64,000 bases of DNA. Source: Myxococcales bacterium. GTDB lineage: Bacteria > Myxococcota > UBA727 > VGSZ01. Every line of letters begins with the position of its first letter. Position 1 is the first letter of the stretch. The notes beneath the pieces were generated by a model, which was not told the DNA's origin, made no database searches, and saw nothing but the letters and a program-made list of their open reading frames with translations. Below are positions 42,896 through 51,097 of this stretch, piece by piece. The stretch lies in assembly GCA_023248635.1 (NCBI GenBank), contig JAHFED010000003.1, forward strand, positions 124,001-188,000. The letters run 5' to 3'. The position numbers and the translations under genes are program-made.

Positions 42896-45800
42896 TCAGT
42901 AGGAGCCTTCGCTGGCGATGCCCGAGGTGACCCGGGTGCCGAAGATGCCAGTGCCGTTGTTGTTGATCACCGTGTCCGACAGGATCACGATGCTGCCTTC
43001 GGACACCAGCTGCCCATTGATGATGCCGCCGGTGTTGATGAAGACGTTGCCAGGCGTGCCATCGACCTTCGACCCGGCCAACGCCGAGCCAAAAACCTTC
43101 GCACCGTTCTTCAGACAGATGTCGCCGTTGGAGATCAGGTTGCCGACGATGGTCGAGGAAGCCTCCATGCAGATGCCCTTCTGACAGCTCACGCCTTCGC
43201 CGCCCTCACAGAGGCTCACACCGTTCATCACTCTCCCTGCGGTTTCGGCTGCGCTGTTGAAGGCGATCAGGTCGCCGATGTTGCACCTGTTCGCCACGCC
43301 GTCGTTGATCTCGATGTTGGCGCACTGCATGTCGCCGATGAACACGGCGCCGCTGTCGACCCAACAGCCCCCGCCGGCGCGGACGACGAAGCCGTCGGCG
43401 AGGTCGCGGTTGGCGGCCGTACAAGGCTCAGTCGTCGCCGCGGCGAAACTCGAGCAGTCGCTCCACACACCGCAGATGCGGGTGTTCAAATCGATATCCG
43501 CGACGCCTTGGGCGATGACGGTGTGCTTCACGAAAGAAGGCGCCGGGCATCCTGTGCCCCAGTCCGTCTTGACGTGGAACCGCCCGGTCTTGGCGGTGCT
43601 CGTCAGCGACTGCACCTGGTTCTCAAAGACCAGGATCGATGGGCTGAAAAAATCGCTCGTGCACATCGGCAGCTGCTCGAAATGGAAGTGCTCATCGCTC
43701 ACCGCACCCCAGCCCGACGTGACCCCGTCGCCTGCGCCGCTCCCCAGAACATCGCGCGAGGGCTCGGCGACGTCGCAGTTGGGGCAAGCGCCACAGAGTG
43801 AATTCCAGCTCATGCCGAGCTTGTGCACGGTGCCGACGTCGGTCAGGGCTGGGGTGTCGCCGCTGACAAAGTCCCCTTGCCGGGTCACGAAATGGGTCGC
43901 GTCTACGACGGTCGCGACGGTGTAGCGGCCGTCGTAGACGGGCGCCCCTGGGGTGCCGGTGCCGGCGATCTCAATCAGGTCATCCACCGCGAGCCCGTGG
44001 TTGCTGCTGGTCGTCACCGAGATGGGGTCCGTGGGGTCGCCGTCGTCGTCGTCGATGGCACTGATGGCCACTGCTGCCGCGGCATTGCCCGCGGGGGTGT
44101 CGTTGTTGTTGGGAACGTCGGCTGCTGGTGGATCTCCCCAGATCGCGGCGATGTTCGGTACCCGCTCGAGCTCTTTGGGCGCGAACGCCTCGTTCACTCC
44201 GGTGTTCAGGAGATTGCTGTCCTCGCGCAGGTCCATTTCCCGGATGAAGTTGGCGCCGGTCGCAACCCCGTTGACGGCGGCCTGGTTGGTGGGGGTCGTG
44301 TCCTCTTCGCTGGTGACAAAGTTGTTGGCGTCGACGACGACTGCAACGCTGTACGTGCCGCTGAAAGCGCCCGCGCGGATGACAATTCGGTCGCCGGAGA
44401 GCAGGCCATGGCCATTGGCCTGGACAGCCAAGGTGTCTCCGGCCGAAATCGGAGAGTGCGGTGACGCAGCCTGGGTTCCGCTGTTGTCATCAATATTCTG
44501 GATGGCGACTTGGCCCGCCAATGGGATCCCGAAGTTGTGGACGCCATCGTTCAAATAGTCCTGTTGTAGAATCTGCCCGAAGGTGGTGGAATTTATTTTG
44601 GTAGCGGATGTCGTGACGCGATCGACGAGCTTCCAACAGGGCGTGAGATCGTCGGGATCCAGTATGGGGCACGTCACGATTGGCCCCGTGGTCTCGTTTC
44701 CACCATCCCATTTGCAGGGGCGCTTCAACACCGCTTTGCCATCAACGAGATAGGTCGTTCCTGCGCCCGTGATGCAGTTGTGGGTCACGACATTGGCATC
44801 GGGGCAATCCCTGAGGCTCAGGCCCGCGACGGTGCAACCCTGGGCGTCGTCGTCGGTGTGATCCCAGACGAAGATCTCGCCCGTTTCTCCTGGGCTGTTC
44901 ATGAGCGCCCCGACGTCGTTGACGACGTCAGGATCGTTGGGATTGATGTCCCAGGTAAAGTCAGTGCTTTTCAATCGAAAATAGAACTCGCAGATGCCGT
45001 TGTTGCCGAGGGTTTGCGGATTGCGCGGATCTTCGAAGCCGGAGAGCTCAAGCCAATTCACCGGCGTCGGAACGTCGACGTTGACCACCGGCGCCGTCGA
45101 CAATGTGGTGTCTGAACCGGGCAGGCAGGGCAGCACGGGGTCGACCTCCGAGCATTGGTGGGTGGCAAAGTTCCCTGGGGCGCAATCCACCGGCGATTCG
45201 ACGTCGGGGATGACATCGGTATGCGCAGTGTCACCGCAGGCGCACACCTTCGTCTCGTCGCCCGGGGGCAGGTAGGTGAGCGTGTTGCCCTGGAACCCAC
45301 CCTGGCCACAGATGGCGATGTCCGACTGCACCTTGAGGGCTTCGTGGGCCACGACGCCGGGCGCGCCGCCAGCACCGATGAACACCTTCGTCGTCGCGCG
45401 CCCCCGGGCCCGACCGTAGGCGTCTTCGGGAGGCGTGGCGGCGGCGACGGGAAAGATACCGATGGCGGTGATGAAGATGCCGAAGTCCCGATCGCGAAAG
45501 GAGACGTCGACGCCGCCGAGGTCCAGGGCGTGCCCTTCGATGCCCTGGGGATCGGCGCCCGAGCCCACGCGAGCGTCGTCGGTGTTGTCGTCGAAGCGCA
45601 GCAGACAGGCGCCGCCGTCCATGCTCACGAAGCGATAGTGGTGCAGCGCCCGCCGGAGCCCGCTCTGCCCCGACTCGGCTGCTGGCACATGAACGATGGA
45701 GCCGCCAAACGACGCCAAGGGAACGAAGTCGTCGTCGAAGTCGGCGGCCGTACCGGTGTGCGAGTTGCCGAGGGGATCGAGCACGAGGTCGAAGTCGGCG

Positions 45801-46024
45801 GGGTGTTGTTCGTTCCGCAGTTGATCGAGGTACATGCGCCCGCGCTGGAAGCAGTGGTCCATGATGGCCCGGGCCTTCACTTGATCGCTGTCGCGCAGGG
45901 TCGCGAGCTGCTGGCTCTGCACGACGACGAGCTGACCGACGACGGCGGCGGTCAGCGCCACCACCACCAGCAACACCATGATCATGATGAAGCCACGCGG
46001 GTCGCGGGTCCGAGGCAAGCTCAT
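42896..46024 (-). CDS. Giant PilX/GspK-like pilin tip protein (module 2)
   Basis: A 1042-residue protein. Leader MSLPRTRDPRG precedes FIMIMVLLVVVALTAAVVGQLVV, a prepilin-type helix with Met where Glu+5 would be. The head is very large and Cys-rich. Two internal repeats of about 50 residues (ANGHGLLSGDRIVIRAGAFSGTYSVAVVVDANNFV and its partner near SSNHGLAVDDLIEI) resemble the FCCH-type beta module found in phage and adhesin proteins. The C-terminal 150 residues are a beta-solenoid-like run (VFGSALAGSKVDGTPGNVFI). It is the last gene of the second module and converges with the PPC lipoprotein (15 bp apart). Confidence 0.75.
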   Translation of the reverse strand: MSLPRTRDPRGFIMIMVLLVVVALTAAVVGQLVVVQSQQLATLRDSDQVKARAIMDHCFQRGRMYLDQLRNEQHPADFDLVLDPLGNSHTGTAADFDDDFVPLASFGGSIVHVPAAESGQSGLRRALHHYRFVSMDGGACLLRFDDNTDDARVGSGADPQGIEGHALDLGGVDVSFRDRDFGIFITAIGIFPVAAATPPEDAYGRARGRATTKVFIGAGGAPGVVAHEALKVQSDIAICGQGGFQGNTLTYLPPGDETKVCACGDTAHTDVIPDVESPVDCAPGNFATHQCSEVDPVLPCLPGSDTTLSTAPVVNVDVPTPVNWLELSGFEDPRNPQTLGNNGICEFYFRLKSTDFTWDINPNDPDVVNDVGALMNSPGETGEIFVWDHTDDDAQGCTVAGLSLRDCPDANVVTHNCITGAGTTYLVDGKAVLKRPCKWDGGNETTGPIVTCPILDPDDLTPCWKLVDRVTTSATKINSTTFGQILQQDYLNDGVHNFGIPLAGQVAIQNIDDNSGTQAASPHSPISAGDTLAVQANGHGLLSGDRIVIRAGAFSGTYSVAVVVDANNFVTSEEDTTPTNQAAVNGVATGANFIREMDLREDSNLLNTGVNEAFAPKELERVPNIAAIWGDPPAADVPNNNDTPAGNAAAAVAISAIDDDDGDPTDPISVTTSSNHGLAVDDLIEIAGTGTPGAPVYDGRYTVATVVDATHFVTRQGDFVSGDTPALTDVGTVHKLGMSWNSLCGACPNCDVAEPSRDVLGSGAGDGVTSGWGAVSDEHFHFEQLPMCTSDFFSPSILVFENQVQSLTSTAKTGRFHVKTDWGTGCPAPSFVKHTVIAQGVADIDLNTRICGVWSDCSSFAAATTEPCTAANRDLADGFVVRAGGGCWVDSGAVFIGDMQCANIEINDGVANRCNIGDLIAFNSAAETAGRVMNGVSLCEGGEGVSCQKGICMEASSTIVGNLISNGDICLKNGAKVFGSALAGSKVDGTPGNVFINTGGIINGQLVSEGSIVILSDTVINNNGTGIFGTRVTSGIASEGSY

Positions 46025-46065
46025 GGGTCCATCCTTGGCATCGACTCTCGGGGCGCGGTGGTTGA

Positions 46066-47241
46066 TCAGAAGGCCATGCTGAGGAAGGTGCCGCCGACGA
46101 CCTCGTGCTTGACGTCTTGGCCGTTGACGAGCTTGCTGAGCACCATCGTGTATTCGATGCGCCGCACGGACTTCTTCTTGGCCGCGGTGTTGATGGCCGT
46201 GACCGCTGCGTCGGCGGCGTCGAAGTAGGAAAAGACCAGGCTGTCGACGTCGCGGGCCACGATTTCGAAGGCCGCCATGCCCTCGAAGGGCGCAGCGCAA
46301 GGCCCAGCACCCGCAGTCGTCGCCGTCGCCAAGGGCCACAGCGCGTCCTCGGGATCCGGAGCGCCCCAACACTGAATGCGCTCCACGGTGCGGGCCCCGG
46401 CGTTGAAGCGGTAAAAGATGCGATCGAGGGTGGTGACCCAGCCCTGCCCCGACCCGGCGTTGGGCAGCGAGTTGCCGTCGTTGTTGGTCCACTCGGCGGG
46501 GAAGGTGTTGCCCGTGTCGACGACGAAGAGGCCATTTTTCCCGTGGCTGTGAACCGTCAGCGTCGCCTGGTTCGTCGCCGAGAACCACTGCTTGTTGCCG
46601 GCCACCACTTGAAAGGGTTCGGCGTCGCGCAAGCGCTTCAGGCCCCACGGACAAGTGCGATCGGGAGCCTGGGCCGCAGCGAGGGTGTTGCAGCCGTTTT
46701 CGCCGGGAAAAAACACGCTCGCATCGCCGGTCTGGCACCCCGCGGGGTCGCTGGGGATGCAGGCTCCGTTGTTCTCGTTGTGCCAGCTGACATGGCGGTC
46801 GTTCTCGCTGGCGGCTGGTCGATCATCGAGCAAGCCGAAGGTGTTGAAGTTGGCGTCGGGCCTCGGAAAATCGCCCAAGATGCCCACTTCGTCTGGAGAC
46901 GCCACCAAGAGCACGTGCGTGAATTGATCGGCGGCGCCAGTGACGACGTTGACGCCGCTGGGCACCCCCAGGCCGGCGAGTGCGAGCTCCTGGCGCATCT
47001 GCTGGTTCAAGATGGCGCCGGCGTTGGCGAGCTCGGAGCGTACGCGCGTCTTTCGGCCGGTCTTGTTGGCTTCGACGAGGGTGTCGATCAAGATGGTCAG
47101 CAACACCGCCGCGATGGCCATGGCGACCATGACCTCGAGCAAGCTCATGCCGGACCCGCTTCTTGATTCGGCGCGGCCGCTTCCGCTTTGGGAAGCCGAC
47201 AGGGCCGCCCGAGCGGAGCGGAGATCACTGCGCTCACTCAT
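46066..47241 (-). CDS. PilW/GspJ-like minor pilin (module 2)
   Basis: A 391-residue pseudopilin. A longer basic leader (about 31 residues) precedes MSLLEVMVAMAIAAVLLTILIDTL, with Glu at +5 and Met at +1 in place of Phe. The head has several Cys residues (NGACIPSDPAGCQTGD, NGCNTLA, RTCPWG) and ends in RRIEYTMVLSKLVNG. It is the third gene of module 2, overlapping the PilV-like gene by 8 bp, and is about the same length as its module-1 counterpart (395). Confidence 0.8.
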   Translation of the reverse strand: MSERSDLRSARAALSASQSGSGRAESRSGSGMSLLEVMVAMAIAAVLLTILIDTLVEANKTGRKTRVRSELANAGAILNQQMRQELALAGLGVPSGVNVVTGAADQFTHVLLVASPDEVGILGDFPRPDANFNTFGLLDDRPAASENDRHVSWHNENNGACIPSDPAGCQTGDASVFFPGENGCNTLAAAQAPDRTCPWGLKRLRDAEPFQVVAGNKQWFSATNQATLTVHSHGKNGLFVVDTGNTFPAEWTNNDGNSLPNAGSGQGWVTTLDRIFYRFNAGARTVERIQCWGAPDPEDALWPLATATTAGAGPCAAPFEGMAAFEIVARDVDSLVFSYFDAADAAVTAINTAAKKKSVRRIEYTMVLSKLVNGQDVKHEVVGGTFLSMAF

Positions 47242-47620
47242 AGAGCCTCAGCGCTGCCGTATAGGTGCGCGTGATCGAGCCTTCGGGGCGGGTGACGGTG
47301 ACGGTGACGTCCTTGAACGCCGTCGTCTGCGTGCCGAACAGGGTCTCGCTGCCGTCGACGACGACGGTCTGGCGGGTGTAGGTGCCCTGGAGCCCGGTGA
47401 CGGGGGCGCTGGCGACGTCGGCGACGTTGCCGAATCCTTTGGAGCGCGCGCGTTCGATGCCCTGAGCGACCAATCCCTGCGCGGTGATGTCGCGGGCCGC
47501 GCCGATGGATTTCACCCGGGCGTCGCCGAGCTGCACCAGCAGCGCCGTCACCGCGATGCCCGTGATGACCCCGGCCATGGTCACTTCGAGGAGGAGGTAA
47601 CCCCGGCGACGCACGCTCAT
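47234..47620 (-). CDS. PilV-like minor pilin (module 2)
   Basis: A 128-residue pseudopilin beginning MSVRRRG, then YLLLEVTMAGVITGIAVTALLVQ, with Glu at +5 and Tyr at +1. The small head has TVVVDGSETLFGTQTTAFKDVTVTVTRPEG and is mostly beta. It lies between the GspH-like and PilW-like genes; its start overlaps the previous stop by ATGA. Confidence 0.8.
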   Translation of the reverse strand: MSVRRRGYLLLEVTMAGVITGIAVTALLVQLGDARVKSIGAARDITAQGLVAQGIERARSKGFGNVADVASAPVTGLQGTYTRQTVVVDGSETLFGTQTTAFKDVTVTVTRPEGSITRTYTAALRLYE

Positions 47621-48237
47621 GGACACGCCAAGGTGTTGGCAAACCCAGGGGGGCGCTCGCCCAGCTTGAGCGTGCAGATGGGTCCGGCGGCGTCGATGAG
47701 CACCCGCACGTCGTTGGGCGCGTCGAGGCTCGGGTGGGCAATGACCAAGACCACGTCGTCGTCGTTGAGGGTCTCGTCGGCGGAAAAGACCCGTCCCGAG
47801 GGGCGAAAGCGGACTTCGCCAGGGGTCTCTGCGGAGTCGGGAGCGAACTCGATGGTGAGCGCCGGGACGTCTTGAATCTGGCGGGCGAACTCGATCCACA
47901 AGGGTTGGGTGTCGACGATGAGCGGCGCCGACGGGTTCTCGCAGTCGAAGCTGTTGAGGCGTTCGGCGACGACGATGGCGGGATTGGTCGCCGACGCGAT
48001 GCGCAGGCGCACGCAGCGCCGTTCGACCATGGCCGCCAGCCGGGCCTGGGTCGCGAAGCCGCCCAGCGCGTGCCCCGCCGCCCGCAGCGCCTCGATGCGC
48101 ACCGCTGGCAAGAGGTTCGGCACCGCCAGCGCAGCAATGATGCCGAGGATGGCGACGACGACCATCATCTCCAACAGGGAGAAGCCACGGCGTCTCGCAC
48201 TCCGCTCCCGCCAACGTCTGGGCCAGCGACAGGTCAT
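47617..48237 (-). CDS. GspH/FimT-like minor pilin (module 2)
   Basis: A 206-residue pseudopilin. The basic leader MTCRWPRRWRERSARRRG precedes FSLLEMMVVVAILGIIAALAVPN, with Glu at +5. The body fits GspH/FimT (AGHALGGFATQARLAAMVERRCVRLRI) and ends with a Cys pair (PICTLKL...LACP). GAGG precedes the ATG at 48237; the frame is open 36 codons further. It is the first gene of module 2. Confidence 0.85.
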   Translation of the reverse strand: MTCRWPRRWRERSARRRGFSLLEMMVVVAILGIIAALAVPNLLPAVRIEALRAAGHALGGFATQARLAAMVERRCVRLRIASATNPAIVVAERLNSFDCENPSAPLIVDTQPLWIEFARQIQDVPALTIEFAPDSAETPGEVRFRPSGRVFSADETLNDDDVVLVIAHPSLDAPNDVRVLIDAAGPICTLKLGERPPGFANTLACP

Positions 48238-48351
48238 CCGCACCTCAACGGGGCCAGGATACATCTCCGGTGCGGCCGACGATGCTCTCGGGCGATCGTG
48301 CCGATCCGGGGCACCCGCTGACGACGACGACGTGGTGCGTCGCATCGGGGC

Positions 48352-48900
48352 TCAGCAACGGTGGCGGCGCCGTAGCAACAGCAGCAGTGGTGCCAGACCG
48401 GCCAGCGGTGACGACGTCGACGATGCGCAACCGACCGATCCCGCCGCGCTCTCGCCGTCGCCCAGCACCAGGTCGGCGCACTGGAAGTAAGTGTTGTTGT
48501 CGTTGGCCTCGCCCGTCGTCATCACCTGGATCAGCTGCAGCGTGCAGTTGGTGCACTCAATGTCAGGAAGTGTGACCGCTGCGTCCCAACGGAAGCCGCC
48601 GTCGTTTGGGGGATCGTCCTGCTCGTACAAAACGTTGGCGTCGAAGTCGTCGCGGTCGGCGCCGTCGTCGTCGAAGGCCACGCGAAAGCTGCCCGTGTGA
48701 TCGATGGTCTCGGTCCAGGCCATGGGGATGGTCTCGCCCGGCTGGAAACGATGGAAGTTGCCGGTGCGCCCGTCGTTGCCGCCCCCGCGTCCGCAGACCG
48801 CACCCTTCATGTCGTCGTAGCGGCGCCGCGGCTCCTCGAGTTGCACATGGGCCTGGGCTGCGGTGGCCAGGAAGAGGAAGAGAGCCAAGATCGCGCGCAT
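48352..48900 (-). CDS. SCE4755-type LPMO-like secreted protein
   Basis: A 182-residue secreted protein. The signal peptide ends AQA, leaving His18 as the mature N-terminus (HVQLEEPRRR). A second His lies in NFHRFQPGE, so a histidine-brace copper site is possible, as in lytic polysaccharide monooxygenases. Several Cys residues (AVCGRG, IECTNCTLQ, YFQCADL) suggest disulfides. The C-terminus (VGCASSTSSPLAGLAPLLLLLRRRHRC) has the Cys, hydrophobic helix and Arg cluster of a MYXO-CTERM-like sorting signal. It matches the Sorangium SCE4755 family, named polysaccharide-monooxygenase-like. TAGCAT 6 nt before the start suggests a leaderless mRNA. Confidence 0.8.
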   Translation of the reverse strand: MRAILALFLFLATAAQAHVQLEEPRRRYDDMKGAVCGRGGGNDGRTGNFHRFQPGETIPMAWTETIDHTGSFRVAFDDDGADRDDFDANVLYEQDDPPNDGGFRWDAAVTLPDIECTNCTLQLIQVMTTGEANDNNTYFQCADLVLGDGESAAGSVGCASSTSSPLAGLAPLLLLLRRRHRC

Positions 48901-48906
48901 CGCCTG

Positions 48907-48912
48907 ATGCTA
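48907..48912 (-). promoter_or_regulatory. Putative leaderless -10 box
   Basis: TAGCAT on the minus strand, 6 nt before the LPMO-like start codon. Confidence 0.4.
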
Positions 48913-48969
48913 GCGCGCAGAAGAAGGTGCTGCCTTTGAGCCGCGCAGGGGCGCGTGCCAAGAACCTGC

Positions 48970-50118
48970 ATGAGCGCGATCCGTCCCTTTCAGCACACCC
49001 CCTCGAGCCCCGTCGTCTTCGGCGCCGGTTGCTCCGCTGGCATCGTCGACAAGACCTTGTTGAAACGAGCCTCGAAGATCCTGGTTGTCACCGACCGGGG
49101 CGTCGTCGCCGCCGGCTTGCTCGATCCCATCGTAAAGGCTCTGGGCGACCGGCTGCACCCCGCCATTGACGACGCGGTGGTGCCCGACGGCGACTGCGCC
49201 CACGTCGACGTCGTCGCTGCCCGGGCCAAGGCTGCGGGGGTCGATGCCGTGCTCGCGCTGGGGGGCGGCAGCGTCATGGACTCGGCCAAAGGCATTTGCA
49301 TGGCCATGGCCAAAGGCGTGCCGGTGAGCACCCTCGAGGGGGTCGCGACCCTGCGCACCAAGCTCGCGCCGCTGGTGTGCGTGCCGACGACGACCGGGAC
49401 GGGCTCTGAGGCGACCCAGTTCGCCGTGCTGATGGATCGGCAGGCCGGAAAAAAGCGCATCTACGTCGACCAGAATCTCGTGCCGGCGTTGGCGCTGCTG
49501 GATCCCGCGCTGGTCGTTGGACTGCCTGCGTCGGTCACCTGCGCCACCGCCGTCGACGCCCTCACCCATGCGCTCGAGGCCCTGGCCAGCAAGATGCGCA
49601 ATCCGCTGGCGACGGCCCAGGCGCTCGAAGCGGTGCGTTTGCTCATCCCAAGCGGTGCCCTGGCGCGCAGCCTGGCCAAGCCCGACGACGTCGACGCCCG
49701 CGGTGATTGCATGGTGGCAGCCCACCTCGCGGGTCGGGCGGTGTCGTCGGCGATGCTGGGGGCTTGCCATGCCCTGGCCCACGTGTTGGGCGCGCGCTGC
49801 GCTGTGCCCCACGGGGTCGCCAACGGCCTCTTTTTGGTGCCGGTGCTCAGGCACAACGCGAGCAAGTCCATCGGGGCCTACCAACGCCTGGCCCAGACAG
49901 TGAACGCGGTCGACGTCGACGGAGCCATCGCCGTCGTCGACGAATTCGTGCATGGGGTTGCCGGCATTCCCCGCCGCCTGCGCGACGTCGCCCCTGGCCT
50001 GGCGCAGGAGGAGCTGCCCCTGCTCGCGAAGGCGGCCTTCGTCGATCCCGACCTGCCCACCAACCCCGCGGTCCTCGACGAAGCAGGCCTGCTCACCATC
50101 CTGCGCCAACGGTGGTAG
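48970..50118 (+). CDS. Iron-containing alcohol dehydrogenase
   Basis: A 382-residue group III (iron-dependent) dehydrogenase. The NAD-binding half has AVLALGGGSVMDSAKGI and PTTTGTGSEATQFAV. The metal-binding half carries the Asp and His ligands in DCMVAAHLAGRA, GACHALAHVLGA and CAVPHG. The enzymes oxidise alcohols or reduce aldehydes with NAD(P). The ATG at 48970 is preferred over a start five codons upstream. It is divergent from the LPMO-like gene, and a small hypothetical gene starts 9 bp downstream. Confidence 0.9.
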   Translation: MSAIRPFQHTPSSPVVFGAGCSAGIVDKTLLKRASKILVVTDRGVVAAGLLDPIVKALGDRLHPAIDDAVVPDGDCAHVDVVAARAKAAGVDAVLALGGGSVMDSAKGICMAMAKGVPVSTLEGVATLRTKLAPLVCVPTTTGTGSEATQFAVLMDRQAGKKRIYVDQNLVPALALLDPALVVGLPASVTCATAVDALTHALEALASKMRNPLATAQALEAVRLLIPSGALARSLAKPDDVDARGDCMVAAHLAGRAVSSAMLGACHALAHVLGARCAVPHGVANGLFLVPVLRHNASKSIGAYQRLAQTVNAVDVDGAIAVVDEFVHGVAGIPRRLRDVAPGLAQEELPLLAKAAFVDPDLPTNPAVLDEAGLLTILRQRW

Positions 50119-50127
50119 GAGCCCGAC

Positions 50128-50463
50128 ATGGCAACAGAGCACGTCTGGGTCGAGGTCGAGGTGCAAAAAGGCACGCTGGTCAGCGTGTACCGCGGGCGTC
50201 TCGACGCCAAGGACCTCGAGCGCTGGTGCGCCGGCGAGCTCACCCAGGGGGCCATCCCGCTGCACGACATCTATTGGTCCTACGACGACGGCGACGGCAA
50301 CGAAGGCTGGGTCGTCGTCGGTGCCACGCCAGGACCCTATGCGTCGGCGTCGGGCTACGCCTTGCTGCGGGTCGACCTGATCCTCGTCATCTTGCCCCTG
50401 CGCGACGGCAGTGAACGCGAGACCCACCGTCTGCGTCCGCGCCATGCCGGACCCGACGCCTGA
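50128..50463 (+). CDS. Hypothetical 111-residue protein
   Basis: A small soluble protein of unknown function, rich in beta strands: VWVEVEVQKGTLVSVYRGR, YWSYDDGDGNEGWVVVGA and VDLILVILPLRDGS. No signal peptide, membrane helix or known motif is seen. It follows the alcohol dehydrogenase by 9 bp with a GGAG before its ATG, so the two are probably co-transcribed. Confidence 0.6.
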   Translation: MATEHVWVEVEVQKGTLVSVYRGRLDAKDLERWCAGELTQGAIPLHDIYWSYDDGDGNEGWVVVGATPGPYASASGYALLRVDLILVILPLRDGSERETHRLRPRHAGPDA

Positions 50464-50465
50464 GC

Positions 50466-50489
50466 TTCAAGACGCGCGAGCGTCTTGAA
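50466..50489. repeat. Palindromic repeat between convergent genes
   Basis: TTCAAGACGC-GCGA-GCGTCTTGAA in the 37-bp gap between the convergent genes ending at 50463 and 50501. It could act as a terminator for both, although T-tracts are lacking. Confidence 0.85.
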
Positions 50490-50500
50490 CCAGCAGAGCT

Positions 50501-51097
50501 TCATTTCGGCAGTCGCGCCGCCAACGCCTTGAGCCGTTGCACCGGCAGAGCATCGATCAGACCCCCGCCCAGCCGCCGGACCGCAATGGCAATGACGTCG
50601 TTGTCGTCGTCGAGAATGGGTGCGCCCCGCGGGAGCGGCAACATCACCCGCCAGCGATCGGGAGCCTGATGCTCGACGCCGCCCAACATCCCCTGCACCC
50701 CAGCCTCGGCGCGGGCGAGCCCCACCAACCAGCGCGTGGGCCGTTGCCGAGACGAAATGCCCAAGGCGGCGACGTCGACGGCCTCCTTCACCTGCACGAG
50801 GGCCAGACCATCAGCGTCGACGACGACGACGACGCCGGCCTCGACCTTGTCGGCGGACACGAGCACTGCGTCGCCCACGTGGGCCCCGGGAAGCAGCGTG
50901 CACAAGAGCCCCGTCGAAGAGACAAAGAAACCCTGGCTGCTTTCAGGCCGATCTGCTCCAGCGACGGCGACGACGACGACGGCGCCAGCGTAGCGGCGGG
51001 CAACCTCCTGCGGCTGGGGCATGCGCGCCTGCGCCCTCGTGTCCGGCGCCCCAGCTGCGAGTGCGACGACGACGACGAGCGCCGCACCGAGCTTCAC
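50501..51097 (-). CDS. Secreted degenerate trypsin-like protein
   Basis: A 198-residue protein with a signal peptide (VKLGAALVVVVALAAGAPDTRAQA). The rest follows the trypsin/HtrA beta-barrel layout: GFFVSSTGLLCTLLPGAHVGDAVLVSA, VVDADGLALVQVKEAVDVAALG and a final GAPILDDDNDVIAIAV strand. The catalytic pieces are not kept: the usual GNSGGP is PRGAPILDD, and the His motif TxxHVV reads LLPGAHVG. It is probably a pseudoprotease binding partner. The GTG start overlaps the response-regulator stop, so the two are translationally coupled. Confidence 0.6.
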   Translation of the reverse strand: MKLGAALVVVVALAAGAPDTRAQARMPQPQEVARRYAGAVVVVAVAGADRPESSQGFFVSSTGLLCTLLPGAHVGDAVLVSADKVEAGVVVVVDADGLALVQVKEAVDVAALGISSRQRPTRWLVGLARAEAGVQGMLGGVEHQAPDRWRVMLPLPRGAPILDDDNDVIAIAVRRLGGGLIDALPVQRLKALAARLPK

